32,500 nt of DNA from Zygnema cylindricum (lineage: Eukaryota; Streptophyta; Zygnematophyceae; Zygnematales; Zygnemataceae). How positions within the stretch are numbered: position 1 is the stretch's first letter; each line of letters begins with the position of its first letter. This document shows positions 8,481 through 18,430 of this stretch, piece by piece. The stretch lies in assembly GCA_037447655.1 (NCBI GenBank), contig JBBHKE010003093.1:1-32500 (forward strand), in the 5' to 3' direction. The notes under the pieces are model-generated. The model searched no databases, had not been told where the DNA came from, and saw only the letters and a list, made by a program, of their open reading frames with translations. Both the position numbers and the translations under genes were made by a program.

Positions 8481-9760
8481 GATTGAAAGGTGAAACATAC
8501 TGGATTGTAAATTCAGGTGCCTCCATGCACATGTGTAAGGATAAGCACCTGTTCACTAAGATAAGAAAGATTCCCACTGTAGAGATAGAGTAAGGGGATG
8601 GGAGGATAGTCACTACTACTCTTGTAGGATCGGTAGATTTGAAAGTGTTAGTAGAAGGAAAGACATTTATAGTAACATTCTCCGATGTATTGTTTATTCC
8701 GGAGCTGAACAAAAACCTCATCTCTACATCTGTATTAGATGATAAGTGTTTTTTTACTAGCACTAGGGAAGGAGTCTTTACTGCTAGTTTTGAGGAAGAG
8801 GTATATTTCATTGCTGAGAAAGGTAGCCAAGGGATGTTTAGGCTGATTTGAAGTAATAAAACAAAGAAACTTTACTATGCTGGTGTTCATGATATTATGA
8901 TGTGGCATAAGAGGCTTGGGCATGTGAATCTAGATAAGTTAAGAGAGATGAAAAAGATTGGAGTGGTGGAAGGGATTCAGTTCAATGAGAGTGATAATAT
9001 AAGTGATTGTAGTAGATGTGCTCAAGGTAAAGCACACAGATTACCCTTTCCCAAAACAGCCACTTATAAGAGAGAAAAAATTCTAGATCTAGTACACACA
9101 GATATTTGGGGACCGCCTAAAGTGCCCTCACCGGGGGGAAGAGATTTATGATGACCATCACTGATGATTGGTCTCAGTATTCCAGGGTGTATTTTTTGAA
9201 AAACAAGTCAGAGGCTCAGGATTGTTTTAGACAATATAAAGCATGGAGCGAAAAACTCCATGAAACTCCAATCAAGAGAGTAAGGAGTGACAATGGTGGG
9301 GAGTATACTTCTAACTAGTTTGAGGATTTTCTGAGGGAAGATGGAGTCTAACACCAAAAGATAGAGAAAACCCGGAACAGAATGGGGTAGCTGAAAGGTT
9401 AAATAGAACACTAAGTGATAGTGTTAGAAGTATGTTATCAGATAAGAAGATAGGAAAAAGGTTTTGGGTAGATGCAATGAACTGTGCTAATTATCTTAAA
9501 AATAGAGTTCTTACTTCAGCTACAAAAGATCAAACGCCTTATGAGAGATGGACAGGCTGGAAACCAGACATATCTCACTGAAAGGTTTTCGGTAGTCAAG
9601 TACTCAGTCTAGATACAGATCGGTCTAATTGGAAGCTAGATCCTAAAGGAATACCGGGATACTTATTAGGATATGATGAGGATGTTAAAGGATATTGAGT
9701 TTATGATATAAAAAGGGAAGATATAATCTAAGTAAAGCATCTAGTAGTTATGGATGAAGG
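8481..9760 (+). pseudogene. pol: copia protease-integrase pseudogene
   Basis: The aspartic protease active site reads WIVNSGAS: the catalytic Asp is Asn (codon AAT at 8510-8512). A TAA (8591) and TGA (8849) interrupt the frame. The GAG-pre-integrase zinc-binding region (8897-9060) retains WHKRLGH and CSRCAQGK, an HHCC-type pattern. The integrase core follows, with the Asp in HTDIWGP, the Asp in SDNGGEY (about 9290) and the Glu in PEQNGVAER (9375-9377), i.e. the DDE triad is recognisable but spread over three frames. A frameshift sits in the GGGGGG run near 9135, another near 9370, and several stops follow to about 9730. It cannot yield a working protein. Confidence 0.9.
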
Positions 9761-10066
9761 AAAGTCTGTGGATCCCTTCAAGATACAAAGTCAGTAAAAA
9801 TCAGATTTGAGTCAGAAAATTCCGATGACTTTGAACTTCCTAACTATCCAGGTTTTAGAGAAGATGACATTCTTGCAGGTACAAATCAAACCGAAAAGAA
9901 CTCGGTTGCAAAAACTCCAGTGACAACTCTACTCAAAGCGGAAGACGTGGTGGAAACTGATTTGGAATCAAGGGACAGGGGAGAAGCCGAGACCGTTTGA
10001 AAGAACCCACGAGAACCATATATTCCGACCTCAGATTTTGAGGGGGGAAGGAGAAGTAGCAAAAGA
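9761..10066 (+). pseudogene. pol linker between integrase and RT, degenerate
   Basis: Low-conservation region expected between the integrase C-terminus and the reverse transcriptase. Fragments such as SDFEGGRRSSKRLQ (about 10030-10075) are typical in composition, but the frame changes and stops (e.g. TGA near 9998) intervene. No separate gene is seen. Confidence 0.6.
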
Positions 10067-11642
10067 TTGCAGGAAAAACAGGTTAATAACAAGGTAACAA
10101 AACTACCTCATCAAGATGAACCTCGCACTTATGGAGAGGCGATGACTTGCCCAGAAAGAAACCGGTGGAAGACAACCATCAATGAGGAGATGGCCTCAAC
10201 TATGGCAGCCGAAACTTGGGAGCTGGTGGATTGTCCACCTAACGGAAAACTAATCGGTTGTAAGTGGGTTTTCAAATTAAAACTGAACCCAAATAACACA
10301 ATTGAGCGTTATAAGGCCCGATTAGTGGCAAAGGGATTTACACAAAAGGAGGGAATTGACTACGAGGAAACCTTTGCCCCGGTGGTCAGATTTCCCTCCG
10401 TCCGCATACTTCTCAATCTGGCAGCAGCGCAAGACATAGAGGTGCACCAGATGGACATCAAGACAACCTTTTTTCATGGAGAATTGGAAGAGGAGATCTT
10501 CATGCGACAACCCGAAGGATTTGTGGAGGAACGAGAAGAGAGTAAGGTATGTCGGCTGATTTAATCTCTTTATGGTTTAAAACAGGCGCCTCGACAGTGG
10601 AATAAGAAGCTTTATGAGTTTCTTACCAGTCTAGGATATATCCGGATCAGCTCAGATCACTCAATCTATGTTTTTGAAGATGAGTAAGGTGTTTTATTTA
10701 TTGCAATTTATGTTGATGATTTGCTTATTTTAAGTAAATCAATGGAAAAATTAATAAACTGAAAACAGATCTTAAGGGGAGATTTGAAATGAAGGATATG
10801 GGGGAAGCAAAATATATTTTGGGAATTCAAGTAGAAAGAGACCGAAAAAGAAAGATTATAAGATTGACTCAAAAGGAAGCAATAAGGAACATGCTTGAAA
10901 AATTTCAGATGGATAAGGCTAATAGTTGTACAACTCCAATGGAGTTAAAGAAGGGAAGTGAGGGGAGTGAGGAAGAAGGAGTCATAGTCTTAGACGAGAA
11001 ATTATCTCCTAAGAACAGAAGTTCATGTATACTATTCCTTACAGGCAAGTAGTGGGAAGTAGAAGTCTAAATGCTCCCACTAAGAGGGATTGGGAGGCAG
11101 CTAAGAGAGTTCTTAGATATTTGATAGGAACTAGGGATCTATGGTTGCATTTGGGTGGGGAGAATACTGACATCACCACTTGGAGTGATGCCAGATATGG
11201 TGATGCTCCGATGAGGAGATGTACTTCTGGATATGTGTTATATGTGGGTGATAGGGCTTGCTGTTGGAGTAGCAAACAGCAAAAGGTTATTGCTCAGTCC
11301 ACCATGGAGGCTGAGTATATGGCATCTTGCTCTGCTGTAAAAGAATTGATGTGGGTCAATTCTTTGCTTGGTGAGCTCGGTCACCTTAAGAGTGGTGTGC
11401 AGAATTTTTTTTGTGATAATCAGGCAGCAATCGCTATATCTGCCAATCCTAAACATCATTTTAAAGCCAAACACATGGACATTAGACTCACCTTTGTTAG
11501 AGATAAAGTAGAAAACAAAATAATCAGTTTAGAGTACCGACCAGATAGCGAGATGGTAGCAGATATGATGACCAAACCTGTGCCTTTCCCTAAGCTAATT
11601 TTTTGCAGGGAGAAGTGTGGTCTAAAATTAAATAGTGACTAG
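10067..11642 (+). pseudogene. pol: copia reverse transcriptase-RNase H pseudogene
   Basis: RT (RVT_2 type) would copy element RNA into cDNA. Motifs in order: GCKWVFKLK, ERYKARLVAKGFTQ, the catalytic-Asp segment VHQMDIKTTFFHGELEE (10442-10492), SLYGLKQAPRQW, and YVDDLLI (from 10709) with both catalytic Asp residues. Stops occur at 10562 (TAA), near 10684 and near 10761, then the frame shifts before MGEAKYILGIQ. RNase H (about 11150-11610) is the best preserved part, with WSDA, STMEAEYMA, FFCDNQAAI and the C-terminal DMMTKP. Near 11058 PYRQVVGS joins RSLNAPTKRDW directly, so about 20 residues usual in this family (with the TRPD motif) are missing. The frame ends 13 bases before the 3' LTR. Confidence 0.92.
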
Positions 11643-11655
11643 AAAATAAGGGGAG
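11643..11655 (+). promoter_or_regulatory. Polypurine tract
   Basis: AAAATAAGGGGAG directly precedes the TG start of the 3' LTR and follows the pol stop codon. This is the standard site of plus-strand priming, and its position fixes the LTR start at 11656. Confidence 0.9.
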
Positions 11656-12708
11656 TGTAGAAATTGATGGTTCCTTTTTAAGTATTTTCTAGGTCTAAAA
11701 TAAAATACAGAAAGAAGCCGAGGCAGTCTAACTCTAACTTCTCTCTCCAACTCCCACACTTGTTGCAGTCACTGGGAAGTTGGAGTTGAAGCTAGAGCCA
11801 TGGCTGCCTAGGCTATCCAGAGATTTACAGGAAATAGATTAGTTTATTTACCGGTTTATTTACTAAAAGGATAGTTGTCAAAACTAGGATTTGATCCTGG
11901 TAACTACGAAATAATTGGACAGCCGGTAGCCGGTAGTCCTAACCGTTATGTCTAAGACCAATGATACATTGTAATGGGTTTGATAATTATTTAATTATAA
12001 TTACGTAGGATAATTAATTTAACTACAACTACTTACGGGATACATAGATCCAGTTATGTAAAAGTACGGATTAAGGTACGGACAACAAACAAGTACCGGG
12101 CATTTGTTTCGATAGTGAAACGAATACCTTGCAGGTATTTATCACGGCTACGATTAAATATCATTTAATCGCACGGCCGGAATGAATGCCGAGATCGCGG
12201 AAGAGGATTTCGGCGGTTTGTGGTCATCGCCACATCGGATGACACGTGGTAGAAAGACATTGGATCGCGGCATCTCCGGGGATTAAGGGAGTGAATCCGG
12301 ATATACCACGTGTCGACATTTAGGCCATGTCGTACAGTATTCGTACAAAAAGTACACCGGCAGTTGTACTTTTGTGTACGGAAGAGTAATATGATTGGTC
12401 CGTACATTAGTAGATAGAGTTTGTGAGAGAGATAGGACTTAGAAAAAATCGGTAGATAGGATCCCAAAGAGCTTCTGTACAAAAGGTCAACTTTGACCCT
12501 CCATAACTTACTACGCAAGGGAGAAAATTCAGAGATTTGTTTTGCTATCGACTCAAGGGAGTCTTGTCTTCACAGGGGTGAAGGTGGTCAGAGTTTTTTA
12601 TTGCCAGGGTGGTAGTTATTCTTGCTGAAACACAAAGGGGTCAGGGTTATCCTAGAGGCTTCTTGGAAGCTGTCCACTCTGAGGACTTATGGAGGTCTTA
12701 GAGTTTCA
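11656..12708 (+). repeat. 3' LTR (about 1,053 bp)
   Basis: TGTAGAAATT...GAGTTTCA, matching both surviving parts of the 5' LTR. Its middle (12124-12503), missing from the 5' LTR, aligns in reverse with about 5740-6370 of the inverted LTR. That middle holds two ACGTG/G-box-like sites (ACACGTGG near 12244, CCACGTGTC near 12307) and a hairpin at 12343-12379 (GTACAAAAAGTAC against GTACTTTTGTGTAC). ACGTG cores are plant bZIP/ABRE-type sites, so a stress-responsive promoter is possible but only inferred. The last 17 bases carry an in-frame ATGGAGGTC that in the 5' LTR begins the gag frame. Confidence 0.9.
11877..11960 (-). repeat. Antisense tRNA-like module in the 3' LTR
   Basis: Counterpart of the module at 5012-5092: T-arm-like hairpin 11884-11900 (stem CCAGG against CCTAG, loop ATCAAAT, one weak pair) preceded on the minus strand by TAACGGTTAGGACTACC. 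Slightly more degraded than in the 5' LTR. Confidence 0.45.
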
Positions 12709-13116
12709 TCCCGCATTTTTTATGACATTTCACGTGTGGTATCGCAGTTCTTACTAACATTGTATCCGTTGCTTCCCGTACAGAGTTACACATTGTAAAT
12801 ACGTAACCATAGTTGTTAAATTTGTAAAAATTTGGACTTTTCTACGATTTTTACGATGTGTACAGAGTCCAGAATAGAAACAAGAAAAATAACGTAAAAC
12901 TGGAATTGTAAAAGCGAAATGAGTTAAACATGGGGCAAGTATCTTTCGACTAGTGACGTATGCCAATCAAACTAGCAAACGATATATCGCGATGCCGGTA
13001 ATTATAAATGAAGAAGTTTTTAAATCAGTTTTTATCGACTTAGCCAATAAATATAAATGGCGTGATAATCGCCGATAATGGAGCAGACTTTTGAAAATTT
13101 AGGTATTTCAGATGTA
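12709..13116. other. Flank right of the copia element, nothing recognised
   Basis: AT-rich sequence without a convincing coding frame or transposon end. It does not resemble the left flank of the copia element near 4740-4790, so it gives no help with an empty-site reconstruction. Confidence 0.4.
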
Positions 13117-13340
13117 CACCATGTATCGCTATTAGTGTTAACCCTGATAGCGATACACGGTGCACAGAATTGAAGAAATGTACTAACAATGCGTCTATGT
13201 CGCTGGTATCGTAATATCGACATCAATATACCACGATTATCGACGAGACGGTGTATCGGTTTGAAATCAAATATCACGACAACGACAAACAGTACACCGC
13301 GTATCGCTATTAGTGTTAACACTAAAAGCGATACACGGTG
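13117..13340. mobile_element. Two 46-bp terminal-repeat-only palindromes (CACCG/TA group)
   Basis: The palindromes are 13117-13162 and 13295-13340. Each is two 23-base copies of the CACC(G/A)(T/C)GTATCGCTATTAG terminal repeat joined head to head at GTTAAC with nothing between. The second is flanked by TA on both sides, the first by TA on the left and CA on the right. They lie 132 bases apart. The terminal repeat is that of the elements at 27578 and 1532. They may be two maximally deleted MITEs, or the palindromic ends of a single 224-bp element. Confidence 0.7.
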
Positions 13341-13342
13341 TA

Positions 13343-14005
13343 CATTCAATATCGGCAAAACCTGTTTGATGTTCATCAGTATCTCAAATATATTTGTTAT
13401 TACGGACCTAGCTGCTTAAATTCAATGGTGGAGATAAGATTCACATACTTTATCTAGCGGTTGAAACAAAGAATCTAGCGCTTAAGGACGTGGCAAATGG
13501 TTTGGACGCTAAAGATTGCTTTTAAACTGATTAATTCACCGAGAGATAACACTTTTAATAACTTTATGTGGAGTACTCCTTGTAAATTTGTGTAGTATAC
13601 ATTTCTATGTCATAAGTTTCGTCTGAACCATTTTGATTTGTCCCGATTGAATCGGTTTTGTCGTTTAGCAAGCAATGTCTTACATTCAGAATTCAACGGC
13701 CAATGGTGAGCATTCAATGCATTGCGCAATGATTATTTTAAGCGACACAAAGACGAAGGTTCAATTTTAGATCTCTACACTATTGGAGGTGGATTGGCGG
13801 AAGCCATGAAATTGTACACAAGAGAAAAATCAATGCATTGGAGAGAGAAATTGATTTGTATTTGGGATGATTTCATTAAGTGAGAAAAGTCACTTATATA
13901 CAAAAATATACAGTGCTAGTTACTGTGGAGTCTAAACGTTCTATGGTGCGCAATAACAAAGGGATCCTAGACTAGATTTTAATAAATGTATGTAAGACAA
14001 AAAAA
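13343..14005. other. No gene recognised
   Basis: Low-copy-looking sequence with no coding frame above background and no recognisable transposon ends. Confidence 0.4.
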
Positions 14006-14010
14006 AGATT

Positions 14011-14230
14011 GGACCGACGGTCAAAGGACTGGACCGACGGTCAAAAGACTTTGTACGTAGAAAAGACTAGACCGACGTATGTAATGAAAAGTACAAAATA
14101 CTGGACCGACGTATAGAAGTATGGACAGGACCAAAAGTAAGTCTTCCGGATAAGACAATCGGCAAGACTTGACCGACGTAAGAAATGAAAAGTACGGACA
14201 AGACCACCGACACATATAATGAAAAGGTAA
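14011..14230. repeat. Degenerate GGACCGACG repeat cluster
   Basis: A perfect-start 20-bp tandem pair (GGACCGACGGTCAAA(G/A)GACT at 14011 and 14031) is followed by diverged units with (G/A)GACCGACGTA at about 14071, 14103 and 14171. The companion word AATGAAAAGTAC recurs at about 14082 and 14185. ACCGACG resembles the core of a plant DRE/CRT site (A/GCCGAC), but a repeat array is the simpler reading. Confidence 0.7.
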
Positions 14231-14819
14231 ATATGTGCCAAAAGTGAACTGACGCTAAATGACCCTTAACAACATCGACATTACAAAATTCAAGAACTTT
14301 CGCTATCCGATTTCGTTTTTTCCGACTTTTCTCACTCGACTTGCCATAAAAATATGCATAAAGGTAGTCAAAAGAATTATTTTTTAAATATCTTTCATTT
14401 AAGATCAGTATTGTCGTGCCTCAATTCTAAAAAGTGAGAGATAAAAGCGTTAGTGTGCGAGGGAGAGGGGAGAGGCGACGACGATGCAAAGGACCCATGA
14501 ATGAAACTGGAGGACCCTTGAAGATTTTTCTCCGTACATGCTCTTCTTTTTCGTACATGCACATGACGGACAAGGAGAAAAATAACGATTGCTCTCCCTC
14601 GTCCTAAAATTTTCCCACTCGTGTGGCGCGTGCTTGGACCGTTTTTCATTCGTTATTTGCATGGTACTTTCCCTGAAATCCAGTCGCGAGGTGATTTTTG
14701 ATGAAGTTTTTGGACGGGCTAAATTCTCTTGCCCGGGGGTCGAAAAAAAGGAAAACGTCAAAATCCATTAATATGACGTCAAACATGAAGTACATTCAAA
14801 GTATCGACTTGACGCTTGC
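14231..14819. other. No gene recognised; short GA/CT inverted segments
   Basis: GAGGGAGAGGGGAGAGG near 14459 is partly complementary to GCTCTCCCTCGTCC near 14591, so a weak inverted pair frames about 150 bases. CGTACATGC occurs twice (14535, 14552). No coding frame is convincing. Confidence 0.4.
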
Positions 14820-15019
14820 TGTACTTTTAAAGAATTGATTTTATTGTACGGCTAAATTTTTTCTCGTATGGAATTGCGTTTTGGGTGAAAACGACAGAAT
14901 AAAGTCAATACTTTAATACATGGGGACGTACCCTTACTTTGTAATATACCGTACACTGTTTTTAAAGACGTCCCATTGCATAAAAACGAAATCGTTATTT
15001 ACGTTTGTGACAATTTTTA
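14820..15019 (+). mobile_element. Rearranged Harbinger-like remnant
   Basis: 14840-14933 resembles the right terminus of the family (AAAACGACAGA ... ACATGGGGACGTACCC then TTA). Directly after it, 14935-15019 resembles the left internal part of the copy at 28728 (CTTACTTTGTA, then GCATAAAAACGAAAT and GTTTGTGACAATT). End and start are thus in the opposite order from intact copies, suggesting a junction of two tandem copies or a circularly permuted fragment. Both matches are diverged and judged by eye. Confidence 0.45.
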
Positions 15020-15040
15020 TTCAACAACAAATCTCCTCTT

Positions 15041-15282
15041 CGCTCACTCTTTTCTTTTCTCTCCCTTTCCCCTTCGATCGAACTTCTACTGTCCTCTCCC
15101 TTCCCCTCTACTCCCCACTTTCTACACTCTCTTTCCTCTCATTCACCCCTCTCTCTTTGCCCTCTCACCTTCCCTCCCTCTTCCCCTCTCTTTCCCTTCC
15201 TCTTCCCCACTCTCTTTCCCCTCTCTTTTTTCCCTCTGACTCTCTATTCCCTCAGTCTTTCCTCTCTCTCTCTCCCTTGTAG
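15041..15282. repeat. Polypyrimidine (CT-rich) tract, ~240 bp
   Basis: Almost uninterrupted C and T with words such as CTCTCCCTTCCCCTC. The long open frame across it is a by-product of composition. Such tracts can form triplex (H-DNA) structures. Confidence 0.9.
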
Positions 15283-15459
15283 GGCAGTAAATAATTCGAG
15301 GTTCTCCACCCACTTCTTCTCTCACTCTCCCTCTATCCGCTTCCTCACAATCTAGAGGCTGTCTTAGAGTTTATCTGGGAAGGTTGTACATAAATATTGA
15401 GTTTACTCGGAGGGGAATGCGGGATTTCGATTCCTCGAGTGCCACCGCCGTGCCAATGA

Positions 15460-15636
15460 AGAGAGAGGGAGGAGGAGGAGGGAGGGAGGGAGGAGAGGTA
15501 GGGAGGGAGGGAGGGTGGAGAAGAAGGAGGAAAGGAGAGGGAGGTAGGGAGGGAGAGAGTGTGGAGAAGAAAGGAGGGAGTGAGAGGGAGGGCGAGGGAG
15601 GGGGGGGGAAAGGGAGGGAGAGTGAAAGGGAGGGTT
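15460..15636. repeat. Polypurine (GA-rich) tract, ~175 bp
   Basis: GGAGGGAGGGAGG-type sequence, complementary in kind to the CT tract 180 bases upstream. Together they form an imperfect inverted pair. Open frames on both strands are compositional. Confidence 0.9.
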
Positions 15637-15639
15637 GTT

Positions 15640-16230
15640 GTTCTATAACCACAGTTGCAGGAGGAGGACCAGCAGTAGTAGTGGAAGTCGACATGAAAAA
15701 CAGCAAAAGCTATCAAGCACCTACTCAACAGCCAACTTTCAGCTTACACAAAATACGACTTAAAAGGCCAATATGCCTCAAATTTCTCACAGTGATACAC
15801 AACAAAGTAAACTGACAATTCCCAAGATCGTAGTCCAAATGACTCAGTATACCATAAGATATGACTCCTGGAAGTTTCCCAAAAACTGCCCTTAAAATGT
15901 CATAATCCCAAAACTGGATGATTCAAAATTGGCTAAGTCCTAAACTATATACTCACACTGAGTATCTGTTGGTCACACTAATTCGGGTGACCGTACTATA
16001 GAATTATCACGACTAACGACAAAGTATCCAGCCTATATCCAGCCTGTACTTTACTGTACCGTAAAAACCTAATCATTATTTTCCAAAAACCTAATTAATA
16101 AAACACTAATTTTTATTACGCTAAACTACAAATCAATGTTTATTCAAATATTTTCAGATGGCGAACCGTACAAAATGTTCCAGGTGCTTAGTCACAATAG
16201 TCAATAAAGTCCAGCCTACTGTCGTGGTGT
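15640..16230. other. No gene recognised
   Basis: Non-repetitive sequence between the GA tract and the short repeat cluster. AGCAGTAGTAGTGG near 15670 and AT-rich runs after 16000 were noted; nothing supports a gene. Confidence 0.4.
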
Positions 16231-16233
16231 AGT

Positions 16234-16332
16234 ACGAAGCACCCGAGTGCTTCGTCACTTGTGGTCCCAAGTGAATCACGCCTCGTCACTTGCGATCCCA
16301 CGTGAATCATGATTGTGGTCCCAGGTGAATCA
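16234..16332. repeat. Palindrome plus ~29-bp tandem repeats
   Basis: ACGAAGCAC/GTGCTTCGT (16234-16255) is a palindrome with a 4-base centre. It runs into three imperfect units of the type CACTTG(T/C)G(G/A)TCCCA(A/C)GTGAATCA at about 16256, 16286 and 16312. The same TTGTGGTCCCA word occurs near 3985. Non-coding. Confidence 0.7.
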
Positions 16333-16590
16333 CGTCCGTCGACACCACTCGAAATCAATGATCATAAATCATATCGTACAACACGTATCCGAAATAACCG
16401 GACGTTTCCATTTAATGATCATAAAAATGTTCCGTACGATATATTTCCACGATATCTGTATGACTCCAAAAATCGCGGTACCATATATTTTCTGAGATAT
16501 CCGTACCAGATTTCGTCCGTTTGTTCCGGTGATTCCAATTGCCTGCTGCGTGACGTGTGTCGACGCCACTCCGTAAAACCTGCAGAGGTA

Positions 16591-16628
16591 AAATACACTC
16601 TATTGTACTAAATACACTCTATTGTACT
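16591..16628. repeat. 19-bp perfect tandem duplication
   Basis: AAATACACTCTATTGTACT occurs twice in direct succession, 16591-16609 and 16610-16628. Confidence 0.95.
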
Positions 16629-16765
16629 TTTGCTACTGTAATACTAATAAAGGTAAGTATTACATACAACAACTTAGAAAATATTCTAAGTCTTTGGTCT
16701 CCCATAGTTCTATTTAATGAACTAAAGATTTCAAATCTCAACAAGGGTTACATATGTAAGATAGA

Positions 16766-17099
16766 AGGTGAGAGGAGGAGGGAGGAGGGAGAAAGGTGGG
16801 GAGGGGAGAGGAGGAAGGAGGGAGGGAGGGGAGAGGGAAGGAGGGAGGGGAGAGGGACAGGATCGATCCACGATTTTGAATCAGGCTCACGGCCGGAGGA
16901 GGAGGAGGGAGGGAGGGATGGAAGTGGGCGGGAGATCAGATGGAAAGGGAAGGAAGGAGGGAAATCATCAGAAGAGGAATGAGAGGAAGGGAAAGATAGA
17001 GGGATGCCCATGGATCAGAAGGTGCGAGGGAGGATCAAGATCAGGGGAGATGAGAGAGAGGAAGGGAGGGAGAGAGGATGAGAGGGAGGGAGAGGGGGG
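16766..17099. repeat. Polypurine (GA-rich) tract, ~330 bp, interrupted
   Basis: GAGGAGGGAGGAGGGAG-type sequence broken by a short mixed segment at 16860-16895. No CT partner follows on the right. Open frames here are compositional. Confidence 0.9.
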
Positions 17100-17154
17100 C
17101 TTTGCAAGAATTTGGGAAATAACCACTTGACTGGAAGAATTCCTCAACCGTTAA

Positions 17155-17480
17155 TCAATTGAAGTTTCTCGTATACTTGTTAGAAAGATTTCATAACAAA
17201 CCTTTTTTTTTGAACAAAATATTCCACATCAATTTAAGTTTCTAACAAATTTGTAAGAAAGATCACATTACAAGCGTTTTTTCTAAACAAAACTTTCCGC
17301 ATCAATTGAAATATCTTCGTATATTTGTAAGGAAACTCACAGAACAAACATTTGTTTTCAACAAAAATTCCCACTATTGGCCGAAATATAGCGATAGGTG
17401 GGAGATTGATTGTCATACATCGTATATGACCACCATTGACTGAAGTTTTTCCAGCATTTGTAAACCAAATTACTTAACAA
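17155..17480. repeat. Tandem array, unit about 74 bp
   Basis: Three adjacent diverged units share a TCAATT...TTCTCGTATACTTGT-like start, AGAAAGATCACA and (A/T)CAAAA(T/C)TTTCC words, with starts near 17165, 17239 and 17312. A poorer fourth unit (TGAAGTTTTTCCAGCATTTGTAAACC) begins near 17440. AT-rich and non-coding. Confidence 0.7.
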
Positions 17481-18420
17481 CAATCCTATTAAAAGAAAAA
17501 CGTATAAATCTATTAATAAACCTTAGGCGAATGGAGGGATTAATAAAAAAAAATCCACTAAACTTATTATTTTACAAGTCTCTTTGGATCATATGGGCTA
17601 TATGACTCAAATAATAAATGATACTATAACATAGGATTTATATATATAGGATAGAATAATAGAGGATAGGGATTGTAGATATAGATGGATATTGGAGGTG
17701 TGGGGCTAGAAATAAAGGGAAGACCACTGAAAGCACATTAGTTTATGTTTTGAAAAACTAAATTATTATAGTTATAAAACTAGAATTGCCAAGCAAAGTG
17801 AATGAGCCCTAATATAGGATAGGTCGAATTATTGTTGTGCAGAAAAAAAAAGGTTTGGGAGTTGAATCACCTGAACCATTTTTGGAATAGAAAAATAAGC
17901 AACAACAAATAGTATGGGAAATGTTTATTGATGGTATCCCGGTAAGTTTTTACTCTTGAAAATGTCATCTCTATAAAGCTCACAGTAATTAGTTAATTAC
18001 GTTGAAATAGGAGGCAAACGTTGAAATAGGAGGCAAACAGATTGACGAAATTATTGAATACCACACTTCTTGTTTAACTTCATCATGATTCTACAAATTT
18101 ACGACCTCACTCCAAAAAAACCAAATTCACACGATAGAAATTGTCTTTACAAGTTATCCAATTTTCTAAACATTAAACATTTACATTATTTTTAAGAAAT
18201 AATTAAATTTTGTGAAAATTTACCTGTAATGGAAAATCTTACACTCTAAGGTCTCTAACAAAAGTTTTCTTAACATTATTATTTTGACATCTTCTAGCAA
18301 TATCTCGAGAAACTAATATATAGGACTTCTCACAAAAGCTGACGCACACCCTTTAAGTAAAGAATTAAGGAAAAAAATATTACTTAATTCTTCTCGACCG
18401 TCACTATGCCCTCGAAAAAG
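17481..18420. other. AT-rich sequence; 19-bp duplication; possible splice donor
   Basis: Mostly AT-rich intron-like or intergenic sequence. ACGTTGAAATAGGAGGCAA is tandemly duplicated at 17999-18036. CCCGGTAAGTTTTT at about 17938-17951 matches a plant 5' splice-site consensus, but the frame before it contains a stop (TAG near 17890), so no exon is claimed. Confidence 0.4.
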
Positions 18421-18430
18421 TCAACGCAAG

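Larger units (their letters stand above)
4791..12708 (+). mobile_element. Ty1/copia LTR retrotransposon, degenerate, with disrupted 5' LTR
   Basis: The order is 5' LTR, PBS (7382-7396), gag, protease, integrase, reverse transcriptase, RNase H, PPT (11643-11655), 3' LTR. Integrase before RT is the Ty1/copia (Pseudoviridae) order. The LTRs start TGTAGAAATT and end GAGTTTCA, obeying the TG...CA rule. The LTRs differ at roughly 20 of the first ~470 bases by eye (4-5%), so the insertion is not recent. The flanking pentamers TTTTC (4786-4790) and TCCCG (12709-12713) do not match, so no target duplication is left or the ends were rearranged. The coding region has many stops and frameshifts and cannot transpose by itself. 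Confidence 0.93.

Noticed and set aside
4786-12713. 5-bp target duplication of the copia element.
   Set aside because: Flanks TTTTC and TCCCG do not match.
14011-14230. CRISPR-like array or drought-response (DRE) promoter.
   Set aside because: Units are diverged and irregularly spaced without unique spacers, and no gene follows.
15143-15815. Long open frames on both strands across the CT and GA tracts, also at 16748-17130, 18813-19388 and 30617-30898.
   Set aside because: Low-complexity Ser/Pro/Leu or Gly/Arg/Glu-rich products arising from purine/pyrimidine composition.
17880-17950. Exon ending at a consensus splice donor near 17941.
   Set aside because: The frame contains a stop and no matching downstream exon was recognised.
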